Origin: Pelolinea submarina
GTDB lineage: Bacteria; Chloroflexota; Anaerolineae; Anaerolineales; Anaerolineaceae
Reading direction: 5' to 3'
Assembly (NCBI RefSeq): GCF_003966975.1
Contig: NZ_AP018437.1
Location: 186,001 to 250,000, forward strand
Length of the DNA: 64,000 nucleotides
Positions 33,347-41,480 of this stretch are shown in pieces. How positions within the stretch are numbered: position 1 is the first letter of the stretch; the number at the start of each line of letters is the position of its first letter. The notes beneath the pieces are model-generated. The model was given only the letters and a program-made list of their open reading frames with translations. It had not been told where the DNA came from and made no database searches. A program made the translations under genes and the position numbers.

Positions 33347-34405
33347 TCAGGACCACACGCCGGCGATTTTTTCGCCGCACGCCGGGCAGGTGCCCTGCGG
33401 AGTGAGCTTGTTTTCCAGGACGCTGAAGCCCGCGCGCCTCACCAGTAGATTTCCGCAGGCCGGACAATGGGTATCCTCCAGCGAGCCGACCCGGCCGGGC
33501 AGGTTGCCGGCGTACACATAGCGCAGTCCGGCTTCCTGGCCGATCTCCGCGGCACGCTGCAGCACGGTGGTTTCGGTGCGGTGGCTGTCCAGGCGTTTGT
33601 ACATGGGATGAAAAGCGGTCACGTGCCAGGGGATATCCGCACTGACCGAAGCCAGGTAGCGGGAGGTTTCCCACAGGTCTTCATTGCTGTCGTTGAAATC
33701 CGGGATGACCAGGGTGACCACTTCGACCCACATGCCCAGGTCATGCGCCATGCGGATGGTGTCCAGCACCACCTGCAGCGAACCGCCCAATTCACGGTAG
33801 CGCTTGTCCGACCAGCACTTGAGGTCGATCTTATAACCGTCCAGGTACGGGGCCAGAGCCTGCAGCGCTTCGGGGGTGGCGTAACCGTTGGATACGTACA
33901 CGCAGCGCATGCCTTTTTCTTTGGCAACTTTGAAGATGTCAATGGCCCACTCTGTGGTGATGAGCGGTTCGTTGTAAGAGGAAGCCACCACCTGCGCGCC
34001 GCGCCGCAGGCCGTAATCGACCAATTCCTGCGGGCTGACGGCCTGTATGTAGTTGACGCTGCCATCCGAAGCCGGGTCGCGCAGGGTCTGCGAGCTGACC
34101 CAGTTCTGGCAAAAATCGCAGTGGAAATTGCAGCCCAACATGCCAAAGGTCAGCGCAGCGCTGCCCGGCAGGAAGTGCATGAAAGGTTTTTTCTCGATCG
34201 GGTCCACGTTGGCCGCGGCCACGTAGCCCCAGGGCGCATAAAGCTGGCCGCCGCGGTTGAAACGCATCTGGCAGACGCCGCGCTGGCCGGGTTTCAGATG
34301 GCAGCGGTGCGCGCAGGCCTGGCAGCGCACCCCATCATCCGGCAGCGCTTCGCTCAACCAGGCTGGTTTCGTCAGCGCATCCAATTTTTCGCGAATTGTG
34401 TTCAT
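33347..34405 (-). CDS. amrS: AmmeMemoRadiSam-system radical SAM enzyme
   Basis: The 352-residue radical SAM protein has the cluster motif CNFHCDFC (about residues 91-98) after an N-terminal four-cysteine region, CQACAHRCHLKPGQRGVCQ. The core contains SSYNEPLITTEWAIDIF and YKIDLKCWSDKRYRELGG, as in AmrS. A C-terminal zinc ribbon, CPACG...CPACG (about 317-347), is fused. The usual partners AMMECR1 and MEMO are not in the window. The reaction is not established. It is a single minus-strand gene. Confidence 0.9.
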   Translation of the reverse strand: MNTIREKLDALTKPAWLSEALPDDGVRCQACAHRCHLKPGQRGVCQMRFNRGGQLYAPWGYVAAANVDPIEKKPFMHFLPGSAALTFGMLGCNFHCDFCQNWVSSQTLRDPASDGSVNYIQAVSPQELVDYGLRRGAQVVASSYNEPLITTEWAIDIFKVAKEKGMRCVYVSNGYATPEALQALAPYLDGYKIDLKCWSDKRYRELGGSLQVVLDTIRMAHDLGMWVEVVTLVIPDFNDSNEDLWETSRYLASVSADIPWHVTAFHPMYKRLDSHRTETTVLQRAAEIGQEAGLRYVYAGNLPGRVGSLEDTHCPACGNLLVRRAGFSVLENKLTPQGTCPACGEKIAGVWS

Positions 34406-34489
34406 GGGAATACCGATTCCATATATTCATATTGCATTTTACAGCAATACCTATTCAGGGCAATCGGAGATATTAAGCAGAGAATTTGC

Positions 34490-35251
34490 TCAGGAATTTG
34501 AGCTGGGGTTGACCACATTGGTCAAATGGAGAATGTAGCGGTCGCCGCGGTAATACCCCTCGGTGTATTCCAGGGGCTGGTCGTATTGGTCATAAGCTGT
34601 CGTATGAAACAGGAAAACCGGCCCGCCACTTTCAATCCCCAATAAATCCGCTTCCGCCGCAGGACACTTAATGGATTCGATGATCTGTTCGGAATACTTG
34701 GGCCACACAGCAAATTTCTTCGCCAGGATTTCGTACAAGGATTCGTTGCCGATATTCACATCCAGAAGACCTACATACTTCTCGTAAGGCAGGTATACAA
34801 CCTCCAACGCAATTCTGCGGTTATTGCCCATACGCAGCCGCTTCAACAAGATAGCCGGTTCGCCCTCTCTAATTCGTAAAGCCCGCGCTGCATCAGACGG
34901 CGCTGCGACTTTTTCAAAATTGAGGATATCGGAAGTGGGGGTTAGGCCGCGCGTGCGCATATCCTGGGAAAAACCGGAAACGCGTTCAATTTGTTTGTCA
35001 ATGCTTATCTCGGTAACAAATGTGCCGCGTCCTTGAATCCGTTCCAGTTTGCGTTCATTGACCAATTCACCGATCGCCTGGCGGATCGTCGTGCGGCTGA
35101 TCTGAAATTGTTCGCTGAGTTCAAGCTCGGAGGGAATTTGAGTGCCTGCTTCCCAAACACCGGTATCAATCTGTTCCTCGATAAACGATTTCAGCTGAAA
35201 ATATAACGGTATGGGACTTTTGCTATCCAATTTTTCAAATTTTTCGCTCAA
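34490..35251 (-). CDS. GntR-family regulator (HutC/NagR type)
   Basis: A 253-residue regulator with an N-terminal winged helix (about 12-80; EAGTQIPSELELSEQFQISRTTIRQAI contains the recognition helix) and a C-terminal UTRA sensor domain (about 95-240). Relatives such as NagR and DasR bind glucosamine-6-phosphate or N-acetylglucosamine-6-phosphate. It is divergent from the SIS gene and near nagA, so it probably represses the amino-sugar cluster. Palindromes in the divergent gap (35338-35355) are the likely operator. Confidence 0.9.
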   Translation of the reverse strand: MSEKFEKLDSKSPIPLYFQLKSFIEEQIDTGVWEAGTQIPSELELSEQFQISRTTIRQAIGELVNERKLERIQGRGTFVTEISIDKQIERVSGFSQDMRTRGLTPTSDILNFEKVAAPSDAARALRIREGEPAILLKRLRMGNNRRIALEVVYLPYEKYVGLLDVNIGNESLYEILAKKFAVWPKYSEQIIESIKCPAAEADLLGIESGGPVFLFHTTAYDQYDQPLEYTEGYYRGDRYILHLTNVVNPSSNS

Positions 35252-35337
35252 ATCTACCTCTGATGAATGTATTGTACCTGATTCTTACCATTTCGTAATT
35301 TTGATTTAGTCAATCTTCATATTAAGTATATAATATA

Positions 35338-35355
35338 TTGTAGTTACAACACTAC
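35338..35355. promoter_or_regulatory. Candidate GntR operator
   Basis: Two overlapping palindromes, TTGTA-GT-TACAA (35338-35349) and GTAGT-N6-ACTAC (35340-35355), lie in the gap between the divergent regulator and SIS genes, next to an AT-rich promoter-like stretch. Assignment to the GntR protein is by position. Confidence 0.45.
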
Positions 35356-35424
35356 GTCATTACAATTAATTTGGTATTAAAAACCACGGTCGAATTACAA
35401 AAATCACATAATTATTGAGGGAAA

Positions 35425-36174
35425 ATGCTAGACAAAGGAAACCAATATTTCGATAAAGCCATTCAAACCATTCAGCGCATCCGCGAGACCCAATCCCAGT
35501 CCATTGAGACTGCCAGTGAATGGATCAAAACCTCCATGGAAGCAGGCGGCGTCCTGCATGTTTTTGGCAGCGGACACAGCCACACCATCAGCGAAGATGT
35601 CTTCTACCGCGCCGGAGGACTGGCCCCGGTCAACGCCATTCTGGATGTCAATCTGACCATGCACGGCGGCGGCTCCCCCTCCCGCGGGACGACCCTGGAA
35701 CGCCTGGAAGGCTACGCCAAGATCATCCTGTCCAGTTACGACCTGCGCAGCGGCGAGGTATTGATCGTGGTATCCAACTCCGGCATCAACGCGGTACCGA
35801 TTGAAGTGGCCATGCTCGCCAAGGAGATGGGCTTGAAGGTCATCGCCATGACCAACCTGACCCAATCCAAAGCCGCAGTCAGCCGACATTCCAGCGGCAA
35901 GAAACTGTACGAGTTGGCCGACCTGGTTATCGACAATTGCATCGACGTGGGGGACGCCTGCGTGGAAATTGCGCCGGATTTGCCCAAAGCCGCTTCGCTT
36001 TCCACCTTGGCCTGCAGCACCATCATCCAGGCCATCATCGCGGAAACAGCCGGACGCATATACGCCGACGGCAAAACACCGCCGATCTGGATGAGCGCCA
36101 ACGTGTCCGGCGGCGATGAACGCACCCGTCAGATTCAGGATCTGTACGGCGGTAAACGCTACAGGAACTCCTAA
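35425..36174 (+). CDS. SIS-domain phosphosugar-binding protein
   Basis: The 249-residue protein resembles the UPF0309/COG4821 group of sugar isomerase (SIS) proteins. Features are GGVLHVFGSGHSHTISEDVFYRAGGLAP, the phosphosugar loop VVSNSGINAVPIEVAMLAKE and the C-terminal AETAGRIYADGKTPPIW. It should bind or isomerise a phosphorylated amino sugar. It is divergent from the GntR regulator and ends in a strong terminator. Confidence 0.85.
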   Translation: MLDKGNQYFDKAIQTIQRIRETQSQSIETASEWIKTSMEAGGVLHVFGSGHSHTISEDVFYRAGGLAPVNAILDVNLTMHGGGSPSRGTTLERLEGYAKIILSSYDLRSGEVLIVVSNSGINAVPIEVAMLAKEMGLKVIAMTNLTQSKAAVSRHSSGKKLYELADLVIDNCIDVGDACVEIAPDLPKAASLSTLACSTIIQAIIAETAGRIYADGKTPPIWMSANVSGGDERTRQIQDLYGGKRYRNS

Positions 36175-36180
36175 AGAAAA

Positions 36181-36206
36181 AAGCGCCGGAAAACCGGCGC
36201 TTTTCT
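36181..36206 (+). terminator. Rho-independent terminator
   Basis: The stem AAGCGCCGG / CCGGCGCTT with loop AAAA is followed by TTCTT. It ends the SIS-gene transcript and can also serve the convergent HAD gene. Confidence 0.85.
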
Positions 36207-36227
36207 TATGCTTTGGGTTATGGAATA

Positions 36228-37064
36228 TTAACCAGCGGACTGGTTGCGTTTCAGAATTTCGCGGATGGCCCAGGCCGCTCCGCTGTGGTCATTCTCCGGC
36301 GCGACCAGGTCCGCGGCTGCTTTGACCTCATCGGGAGCGTTGCCCATCGCGATTGAAAAGCCGCTAATGCGGAACATATCCAGGTCATTCAGCCAATCGC
36401 CGATGACCGCCACACGCTGCAGGGGAACATTTAAATGCTGTGCCAGCGCGGTCAGGCTGCTGCCCTTGTTGACGCCCGAGGGAACGATATCGATGGAACT
36501 TGAGCTGGAGAAACTCATGCTATCGAATAAACCCAACCGTTGGATGCGCTCGAAAACCATTTTTAAAGTTTGGCTTTCCCCAAGGACCATGGCTTTAACC
36601 GGCGGTTCACCCAGTTTATCCAGTTCCTCCAATAAATCCGGGATGATGTGGCGTTGATAGCCGTGTTTGGGATGCGGCCGCTTCCCGGGCGGGAAAGATC
36701 TTTCCTGGATGGCATTATGGACGTATTCCAGCACCAGGATGACTTCCTCTTTCCGGCACAAACGCACCAGCTCACGAGTTTCCGGCAGCGGCAGGGGGTG
36801 CTTTTCGATCGTTTTTTTCGACTGCACATCATAGATGAACGCGCCGCCGCCGCCAATGATCGGGGCGGCAATGCCAATTTCATCGACGATAAATTCCATG
36901 GAACCATAATTACGCCCGCTGATGAGCGTGACTTCCACACCGTTGGCGCAAGCCTCCGCCACTGCCTCATGCGCGCCGGCAGACACGTTCTTGCCTGAGT
37001 CCAAAATCGTACCGTCGCAATCGATCGCGATCAGGTCAAAGGCTGTTTGTAAATCTTTTGACAT
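36228..37064 (-). CDS. HAD-family phosphatase, Cof type
   Basis: A 278-residue haloacid-dehalogenase hydrolase with motif I IAIDCDGTILDSG at the N-terminus, motif II TLISGRNYG and motif IV IGDWLNDLDMFRISG; the C2-type cap lies between them. It likely dephosphorylates a sugar phosphate. ATG 37064, preceded by AAGGAAGG, is preferred over an upstream in-frame ATG. It overlaps the nagA 3' end by 29 bases, so the two are translationally coupled in amino-sugar catabolism. Confidence 0.87.
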   Translation of the reverse strand: MSKDLQTAFDLIAIDCDGTILDSGKNVSAGAHEAVAEACANGVEVTLISGRNYGSMEFIVDEIGIAAPIIGGGGAFIYDVQSKKTIEKHPLPLPETRELVRLCRKEEVILVLEYVHNAIQERSFPPGKRPHPKHGYQRHIIPDLLEELDKLGEPPVKAMVLGESQTLKMVFERIQRLGLFDSMSFSSSSSIDIVPSGVNKGSSLTALAQHLNVPLQRVAVIGDWLNDLDMFRISGFSIAMGNAPDEVKAAADLVAPENDHSGAAWAIREILKRNQSAG

Positions 37065-38226
37065 CAATAAAACCTTCCTTAACGTAAACAATATTTCCGG
37101 CCACCATGGTCAGCAGCGGATTCAAGTCGTCATCCATAACGACCAAATCGGCGTCAAACCCGGCAGCCAGCTGTCCTTTTTTCAATCCCAGCATCTCAGC
37201 CGGTACCCGGCTGGCCATATGCAGGGCCTGTCCAAACTCAGCGGTTCCGCTTTTTACCATCACTTCAAGCGAACGATTGAGTAGTTTATACGCTCCGGCC
37301 GGGCGGCCGTCGTTGAGAATGCTGATCTCACCATCCGTGCCGATATCCAGCCCGCACCAGTGCATGTGTGTGCCGGCCGGCAAACCGGCCAACGGCACCG
37401 CGTCGCTGACCAGACAAACATGCTCCGTGCCTTTGGCTTTGATCAACAAACGCATCATGGGCGGCAGCACATGGAAGCCATCGGCGATTAGCTCCGCTGT
37501 GACTTCGGCGCTGTCCATCACCGCGCCAATTGTACCCGGACTGCGATGATGCAGCGGCGGCATGGCGTTATAGGTATGCGTGCTGTGGTTCAAGCCTTGT
37601 TCCACTGCCCGCATGCAGGTATTGTAATCGGCATTGGTGTGGCCGGCAGAGGGAATTATGCCCTGTTCGCGCAGCCAGGGGATCACCTCCAAAGCGCCGG
37701 GCAATTCCGGCGCGAAGGTGACCATCCGCAGGTTTCCGCGAGCGGCCTGCATGAAAAGGGCGATGTCCTCACGCGTAATGGGGTAGCACAAGTCTGCGCG
37801 CGAGAAGGGCGAGCGGTCCGCCGCAATCCAGGGGCCTTCCATGTGGATGCCGAGGATTTGCGCCCCTATGGGGGGATTATCGATCACTTCCGCAATCTGC
37901 GCGACTGATTGCAGCAGCTCCGAATGGGTCATGACGAAATGGGTGGTCGCCAGAAAGGCAGTGATACCCTGGGAAGCCAGGTATTCGGCAGCGCCGGCCG
38001 CACCGCCCGCGGAAATATCGAACCCGCCCGCGCCGTGGATGTGCGTGTCGATCAAACCCGGAATCAGCTTATGCCCGCGTGCATCGATAACCTGCACTTC
38101 CGGGCTGCTCCCAAATTCATCCGCCGTGCCAACGAATTGGATGGCCCCTCCGTGAACTTCCAATACACCATTGCCGATATGGATATCAGGAGTGTAGATA
38201 TCCGCATGGATAATGCGCGTTTTCAT
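37036..38226 (-). CDS. nagA: N-acetylglucosamine-6-phosphate deacetylase
   Basis: The 396-residue amidohydrolase removes acetate from GlcNAc-6-phosphate to give glucosamine-6-phosphate. Motifs: LIPGLIDTHIHGAGGFDIS (metal site), ILGIHMEGPWI (the catalytic-site Glu), PSAGHTNADY, and LVSDAVPLAGLPAG with the catalytic Asp. The C-terminal GQLAAGFDADLVVMD is typical. It is transcribed with the HAD gene. No nagB-type deaminase is adjacent; the SIS protein encoded divergently may fill that step. Confidence 0.93.
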   Translation of the reverse strand: MKTRIIHADIYTPDIHIGNGVLEVHGGAIQFVGTADEFGSSPEVQVIDARGHKLIPGLIDTHIHGAGGFDISAGGAAGAAEYLASQGITAFLATTHFVMTHSELLQSVAQIAEVIDNPPIGAQILGIHMEGPWIAADRSPFSRADLCYPITREDIALFMQAARGNLRMVTFAPELPGALEVIPWLREQGIIPSAGHTNADYNTCMRAVEQGLNHSTHTYNAMPPLHHRSPGTIGAVMDSAEVTAELIADGFHVLPPMMRLLIKAKGTEHVCLVSDAVPLAGLPAGTHMHWCGLDIGTDGEISILNDGRPAGAYKLLNRSLEVMVKSGTAEFGQALHMASRVPAEMLGLKKGQLAAGFDADLVVMDDDLNPLLTMVAGNIVYVKEGFIDVKRFTNSL

Positions 38227-38307
38227 AGGGTCTGCTCCCGGATTACTTGCTCGATGGATAAGGCACTCCTTGCGGAAGCTGGGCAGGCAGCGCTTTATCC
38301 GGATGAC

Positions 38308-38331
38308 TGGTATAATTTATTATTCATACCA
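38308..38331. promoter_or_regulatory. Inverted repeat over a TATAAT box between nagA and SIS genes
   Basis: TGGTAT and ATACCA (38308-38313 and 38326-38331) flank AT-rich DNA and include a TATAAT at 38311-38316. It lies in the divergent gap upstream of the second SIS gene and could be a repressor site for the amino-sugar cluster. Confidence 0.45.
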
Positions 38332-38456
38332 ACGACATTACATCATTATATCTTGGATGTTTCCACCGACGGGTTGGTATGCGGCAGTGAAATGGGAGGC
38401 TTTACCATACGGAACGAGTTCTTTAAATCACGGTTCATACCTGAAAAGAGGATTCC

Positions 38457-39554
38457 ATGATTGTCTATCACATGCTCGACTATATTCACGAAAGCCCGGC
38501 GGCACTTGATCGAACCCTGCAGGATAACGAAAGTGAAATCCAGGCTGTGGTTCAAAAAGCGCGGGAAATGGGCGTGGACCGTATCGTTTTATCGGGTGTG
38601 GGAAGTTCATTTACCTCCTGCTTAATGGCCCAACCGCTTTTTCAAATGCACTGCCCGCTGCCCACAGCCGTGATCAACTCGGAGGAAAGCGGCTATTACG
38701 CTGAACGTTGGATCACGGATAAGAGCCTGGTAGTGGTAGTCTCCCGTTCCGGTGAGCGAGGAGCGGTAATTGACACATTAAAGGTAGCCGAACAGAAAGG
38801 GGCCTTAGGCGTCGCCGTGACCGGCGTGGCGGATAGTTTACTGGCACAAAGCTCCCGTCTGTCACTCATTACCCGCGAAGGCCCCGAAATTACCTTTCCC
38901 AAAACCAAGAGCGTCGTCACCTGCACCGGCACGCTGCTGCGTTTGGGGCTGGCGCTGGCCGACCCGCAGGATAAAACTGCCACAGAGCGCCTGGCACTGC
39001 TGCGCAACATGCCGGTCATAATGACCGATTTTATTGAGAGAATCGAGCCGCAGCTGGCAAAGCTGATGCCGCGCATTGCCGCGCATAAATTGGTCAACGT
39101 GGTGGGCACCGGCAGCAACCACGGCGCAGCACTGGAAGCCGCCATCAAAATTCAGGAAGCGTCCTACGTTCCAACACGCGGCGACAGCACCGCCGGCCTG
39201 CTGCAGGGCCCAGTGGGCGCGCTCAACCCAGATTGGATGGTTTACGCGCTGGTACTGCCGCAGGACCTGGAGTTGACCCGCCAGCTGCTCACCCTGACCA
39301 AAGGCTTTAAAGCCTACAACCTGGCCGTCCATCCGGAGGGGCTGGATCTGGCCGGCCTGGCCGATGACGAGATCCTCACGCCTCCTTTCGACGACCCATA
39401 CCTGGCTGCCCTGGCCTACCTGCCAGCCGTGCAGCTGCTGGCCTACTATTGGACCGTAAAGCGCGGGATGAACCCGGACGCGCCCAGCTCGATGAATTCC
39501 ATCCTGGAAGCCATCCTGCCGCCCGGCCGGCAGGAACCGGAATTGAGAAAATAA
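38457..39554 (+). CDS. SIS-domain sugar isomerase/deaminase, GlmS-like
   Basis: The 365-residue protein has two SIS domains, as in the isomerase half of GlmS and in AgaS/FrlB proteins. The first contains IVLSGVGSSFTSCLMAQPLF and VVVVSRSGERGAVIDTLK; the second VNVVGTGSNHGAALEAAIKIQEASY and the C-terminal Met-Asn-rich tail. It probably deaminates or isomerises an amino-sugar phosphate, supplying the missing step after NagA. It is divergent from nagA; GAGGATT precedes the ATG. Confidence 0.85.
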   Translation: MIVYHMLDYIHESPAALDRTLQDNESEIQAVVQKAREMGVDRIVLSGVGSSFTSCLMAQPLFQMHCPLPTAVINSEESGYYAERWITDKSLVVVVSRSGERGAVIDTLKVAEQKGALGVAVTGVADSLLAQSSRLSLITREGPEITFPKTKSVVTCTGTLLRLGLALADPQDKTATERLALLRNMPVIMTDFIERIEPQLAKLMPRIAAHKLVNVVGTGSNHGAALEAAIKIQEASYVPTRGDSTAGLLQGPVGALNPDWMVYALVLPQDLELTRQLLTLTKGFKAYNLAVHPEGLDLAGLADDEILTPPFDDPYLAALAYLPAVQLLAYYWTVKRGMNPDAPSSMNSILEAILPPGRQEPELRK

Positions 39555-39611
39555 ACCCAAAAGCATACCTAAAGCGCCGGCGAGATAATTTCAGGCAGGA
39601 GGGATGGCGGC

Positions 39612-40121
39612 ATGCAGAAAAAAGAGCGTTTTACGCTTGACCAGGTAAGTTACCTGGTCAAGGATATAGGGAAAGCAGCCGAGCAGCTGCAGGACCTGCT
39701 GGGCATCGGCCCTTTCGAGATCCACGATTGGCCGCCGCCGGAAACCGACCCACAGTCATTCATCGAAGGCCAACCGGCCAACTGGCGCATGAGCATCGGC
39801 TTTGCCCAGGCAGGCAGTGTTCATCTGGAATTAATCCAACCGCTGGAAGGCAATCCACTTCTGGACGCATTCCTGGAAAATACGGATTCGGGCCTGCACC
39901 ATCTGCGTTTCACAGTGGACGACCTCGAGCAGGCAATAGCGGATTTCCAGGCAAAAGGATACAAGCTGCTGGCCCGCGGCTGCGGGGCGCACCCGGGATC
40001 GCGCTGGGCCTACTTTGACACGCGCGAGGTCTTGAACGGGTTGATCATCGAACTACGCAGCTGCCATAACGCAGAATCCGGCGACGCACCACCCTGGCTG
40101 AGCGCCTGTTTTGAACCTTAA
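39612..40121 (+). CDS. VOC-superfamily protein, epimerase-like
   Basis: A 169-residue vicinal-oxygen-chelate protein. It opens FTLDQVSYLVKDIGKAAEQL and has VHLELIQPLEGN and GLHHLRFTVDDLEQAIADF, resembling methylmalonyl-CoA-epimerase-type members (metal His in LDQVSY is replaced, while His in GLHHL and Glu residues remain). The function is uncertain. AGGAGGG precedes ATG 39612. It lies 57 bases after the SIS gene and may be co-transcribed. Confidence 0.75.
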   Translation: MQKKERFTLDQVSYLVKDIGKAAEQLQDLLGIGPFEIHDWPPPETDPQSFIEGQPANWRMSIGFAQAGSVHLELIQPLEGNPLLDAFLENTDSGLHHLRFTVDDLEQAIADFQAKGYKLLARGCGAHPGSRWAYFDTREVLNGLIIELRSCHNAESGDAPPWLSACFEP

Positions 40122-40188
40122 TAGGGCGCTTCTGGGCACAGGTGTATAATCCTTTCGTATTTCAACTTATTGTTACAGGAGGACAGCC

Positions 40189-41433
40189 GTGAACGACCAC
40201 ATGCCCATTTATGTTGGGAACCAGGCTATCGAAACGTTTATCCAGTTTTGCACAGAAACAGACCACACCCATTTTTACTTAATCGCAGATGAAAACACCT
40301 ACCGGGTTCTAGGCAAACGCATTTTTGAAAGTTTGCAGGAACAAGGCTGGGACATCCTCTGCCAGATACTGAATCCCGAACATCTGCACACGGACGATTT
40401 TTCCATCACGCGCGTGCTGGCAACCTATGATGCCCAACCGCGCCTGTTCGTGGCGGTCGGTTCCGGCACCATCACCGATATCACCCGCTTCACCAGCCAT
40501 CGTTCGCGCAATCCGTTTGTTTCCTTCCCAACGGCTGCTTCGGTGGACGCTTATACATCCAAGAACGCGCCCGCGACGATTGGCGGTTTAAAAGGTTCCA
40601 TTTACTGCCACGCGCCCATCGCAATCTTTACCGATCTGCCCACCATTTGCGAGTCACCCAAATTCCTGACCGCATCCGGTTTTGGCGATTCCATTTCCAA
40701 GTTCACTTCCTCGTCCGATTGGAAGTTCACCCAAATTATTTGGCAGGCTAAATTCGATGAGGACATCTACCGCAATGCTCTGCACGCGGCCAACCAGAGT
40801 GCCAACGAGGTGGAAGGCATCCTCAAAGCCGCTCCGGAAAGCATGGCCAAGCTGATGGATTCCCAATTCGAGAGTGGTTTCTGTATGGCGGATTTCGCCA
40901 ACAGTGCGCCGGCTTCCGGCGGCGAACATCACATCGCCCACCTGTGGGAAATGATGTTCCATTGGGATAATCGCGAAGGCCTGTTCCACGGAAACGCCGT
41001 GGGCGTAGCCACCATCATCGAGGCAGAATGGTTCGAGCGCCTGCGCGCTCTGTCCAAAGACGATGCCGCCGCGCTGCTCAGCAAGGCCGTTGTCCCGGAC
41101 TTTGAAACCCAGGAACAGCAAATTCGCAAGAACGTCCCGTTGATTGCGGACGAATTGATCGAGAGCCATCCCATTTACATGCAATTAGCCGACCCCAAGG
41201 TGCTGGATGCCTGCAAGCAGCGCATGCTGGACCAGTGGGACGCCATCCAGACGGTAGCGGCCAACGTACCCACCGCGCAGCAGGTGCACGACTGGCTCAA
41301 ACTGCTGGGCGCGCCCACAACCGCCGCCGAGCTGGGCATCACCCCCGAACAAGTGGAAACCGCCAAGGAATTCGGCCTGTATCTGCGCGAGCGCTTCTCG
41401 ATGAACATCATCCGCAAGCTGTTCGGCTGGTAG
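40189..41433 (+). CDS. araM: sn-Glycerol-1-phosphate dehydrogenase
   Basis: The 414-residue dehydrogenase of the EgsA/AraM family reduces dihydroxyacetone phosphate to sn-glycerol-1-phosphate. NAD-binding and metal motifs: VAVGSGTITDITRF, FPTAASVDAYTSKNAP, ASGFGDSISKFTSSSDW (metal Asp), GGEHHIAHLWEMMFHWD (metal His) and LFHGNAVGVATI (metal His). In archaea this makes the lipid backbone; in Bacillus, AraM makes heptaprenylglyceryl phosphate. The start is GTG 40189 with AGGAGG upstream and TATAAT at 40145-40150. Confidence 0.87.
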   Translation: MNDHMPIYVGNQAIETFIQFCTETDHTHFYLIADENTYRVLGKRIFESLQEQGWDILCQILNPEHLHTDDFSITRVLATYDAQPRLFVAVGSGTITDITRFTSHRSRNPFVSFPTAASVDAYTSKNAPATIGGLKGSIYCHAPIAIFTDLPTICESPKFLTASGFGDSISKFTSSSDWKFTQIIWQAKFDEDIYRNALHAANQSANEVEGILKAAPESMAKLMDSQFESGFCMADFANSAPASGGEHHIAHLWEMMFHWDNREGLFHGNAVGVATIIEAEWFERLRALSKDDAAALLSKAVVPDFETQEQQIRKNVPLIADELIESHPIYMQLADPKVLDACKQRMLDQWDAIQTVAANVPTAQQVHDWLKLLGAPTTAAELGITPEQVETAKEFGLYLRERFSMNIIRKLFGW

Positions 41434-41466
41434 AAAAGTACACCCTTTTTCCGAGTTGTTAACCGC

Positions 41467-41472
41467 TATAAT
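41467..41472 (+). promoter_or_regulatory. -10 box abutting mutS2
   Basis: TATAAT at 41467-41472 stands eight bases before ATG 41481 with no ribosome site between, so transcription would begin at or next to the start codon. No convincing -35 box was found. Confidence 0.4.
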
Positions 41473-41480
41473 TGGCTGCG

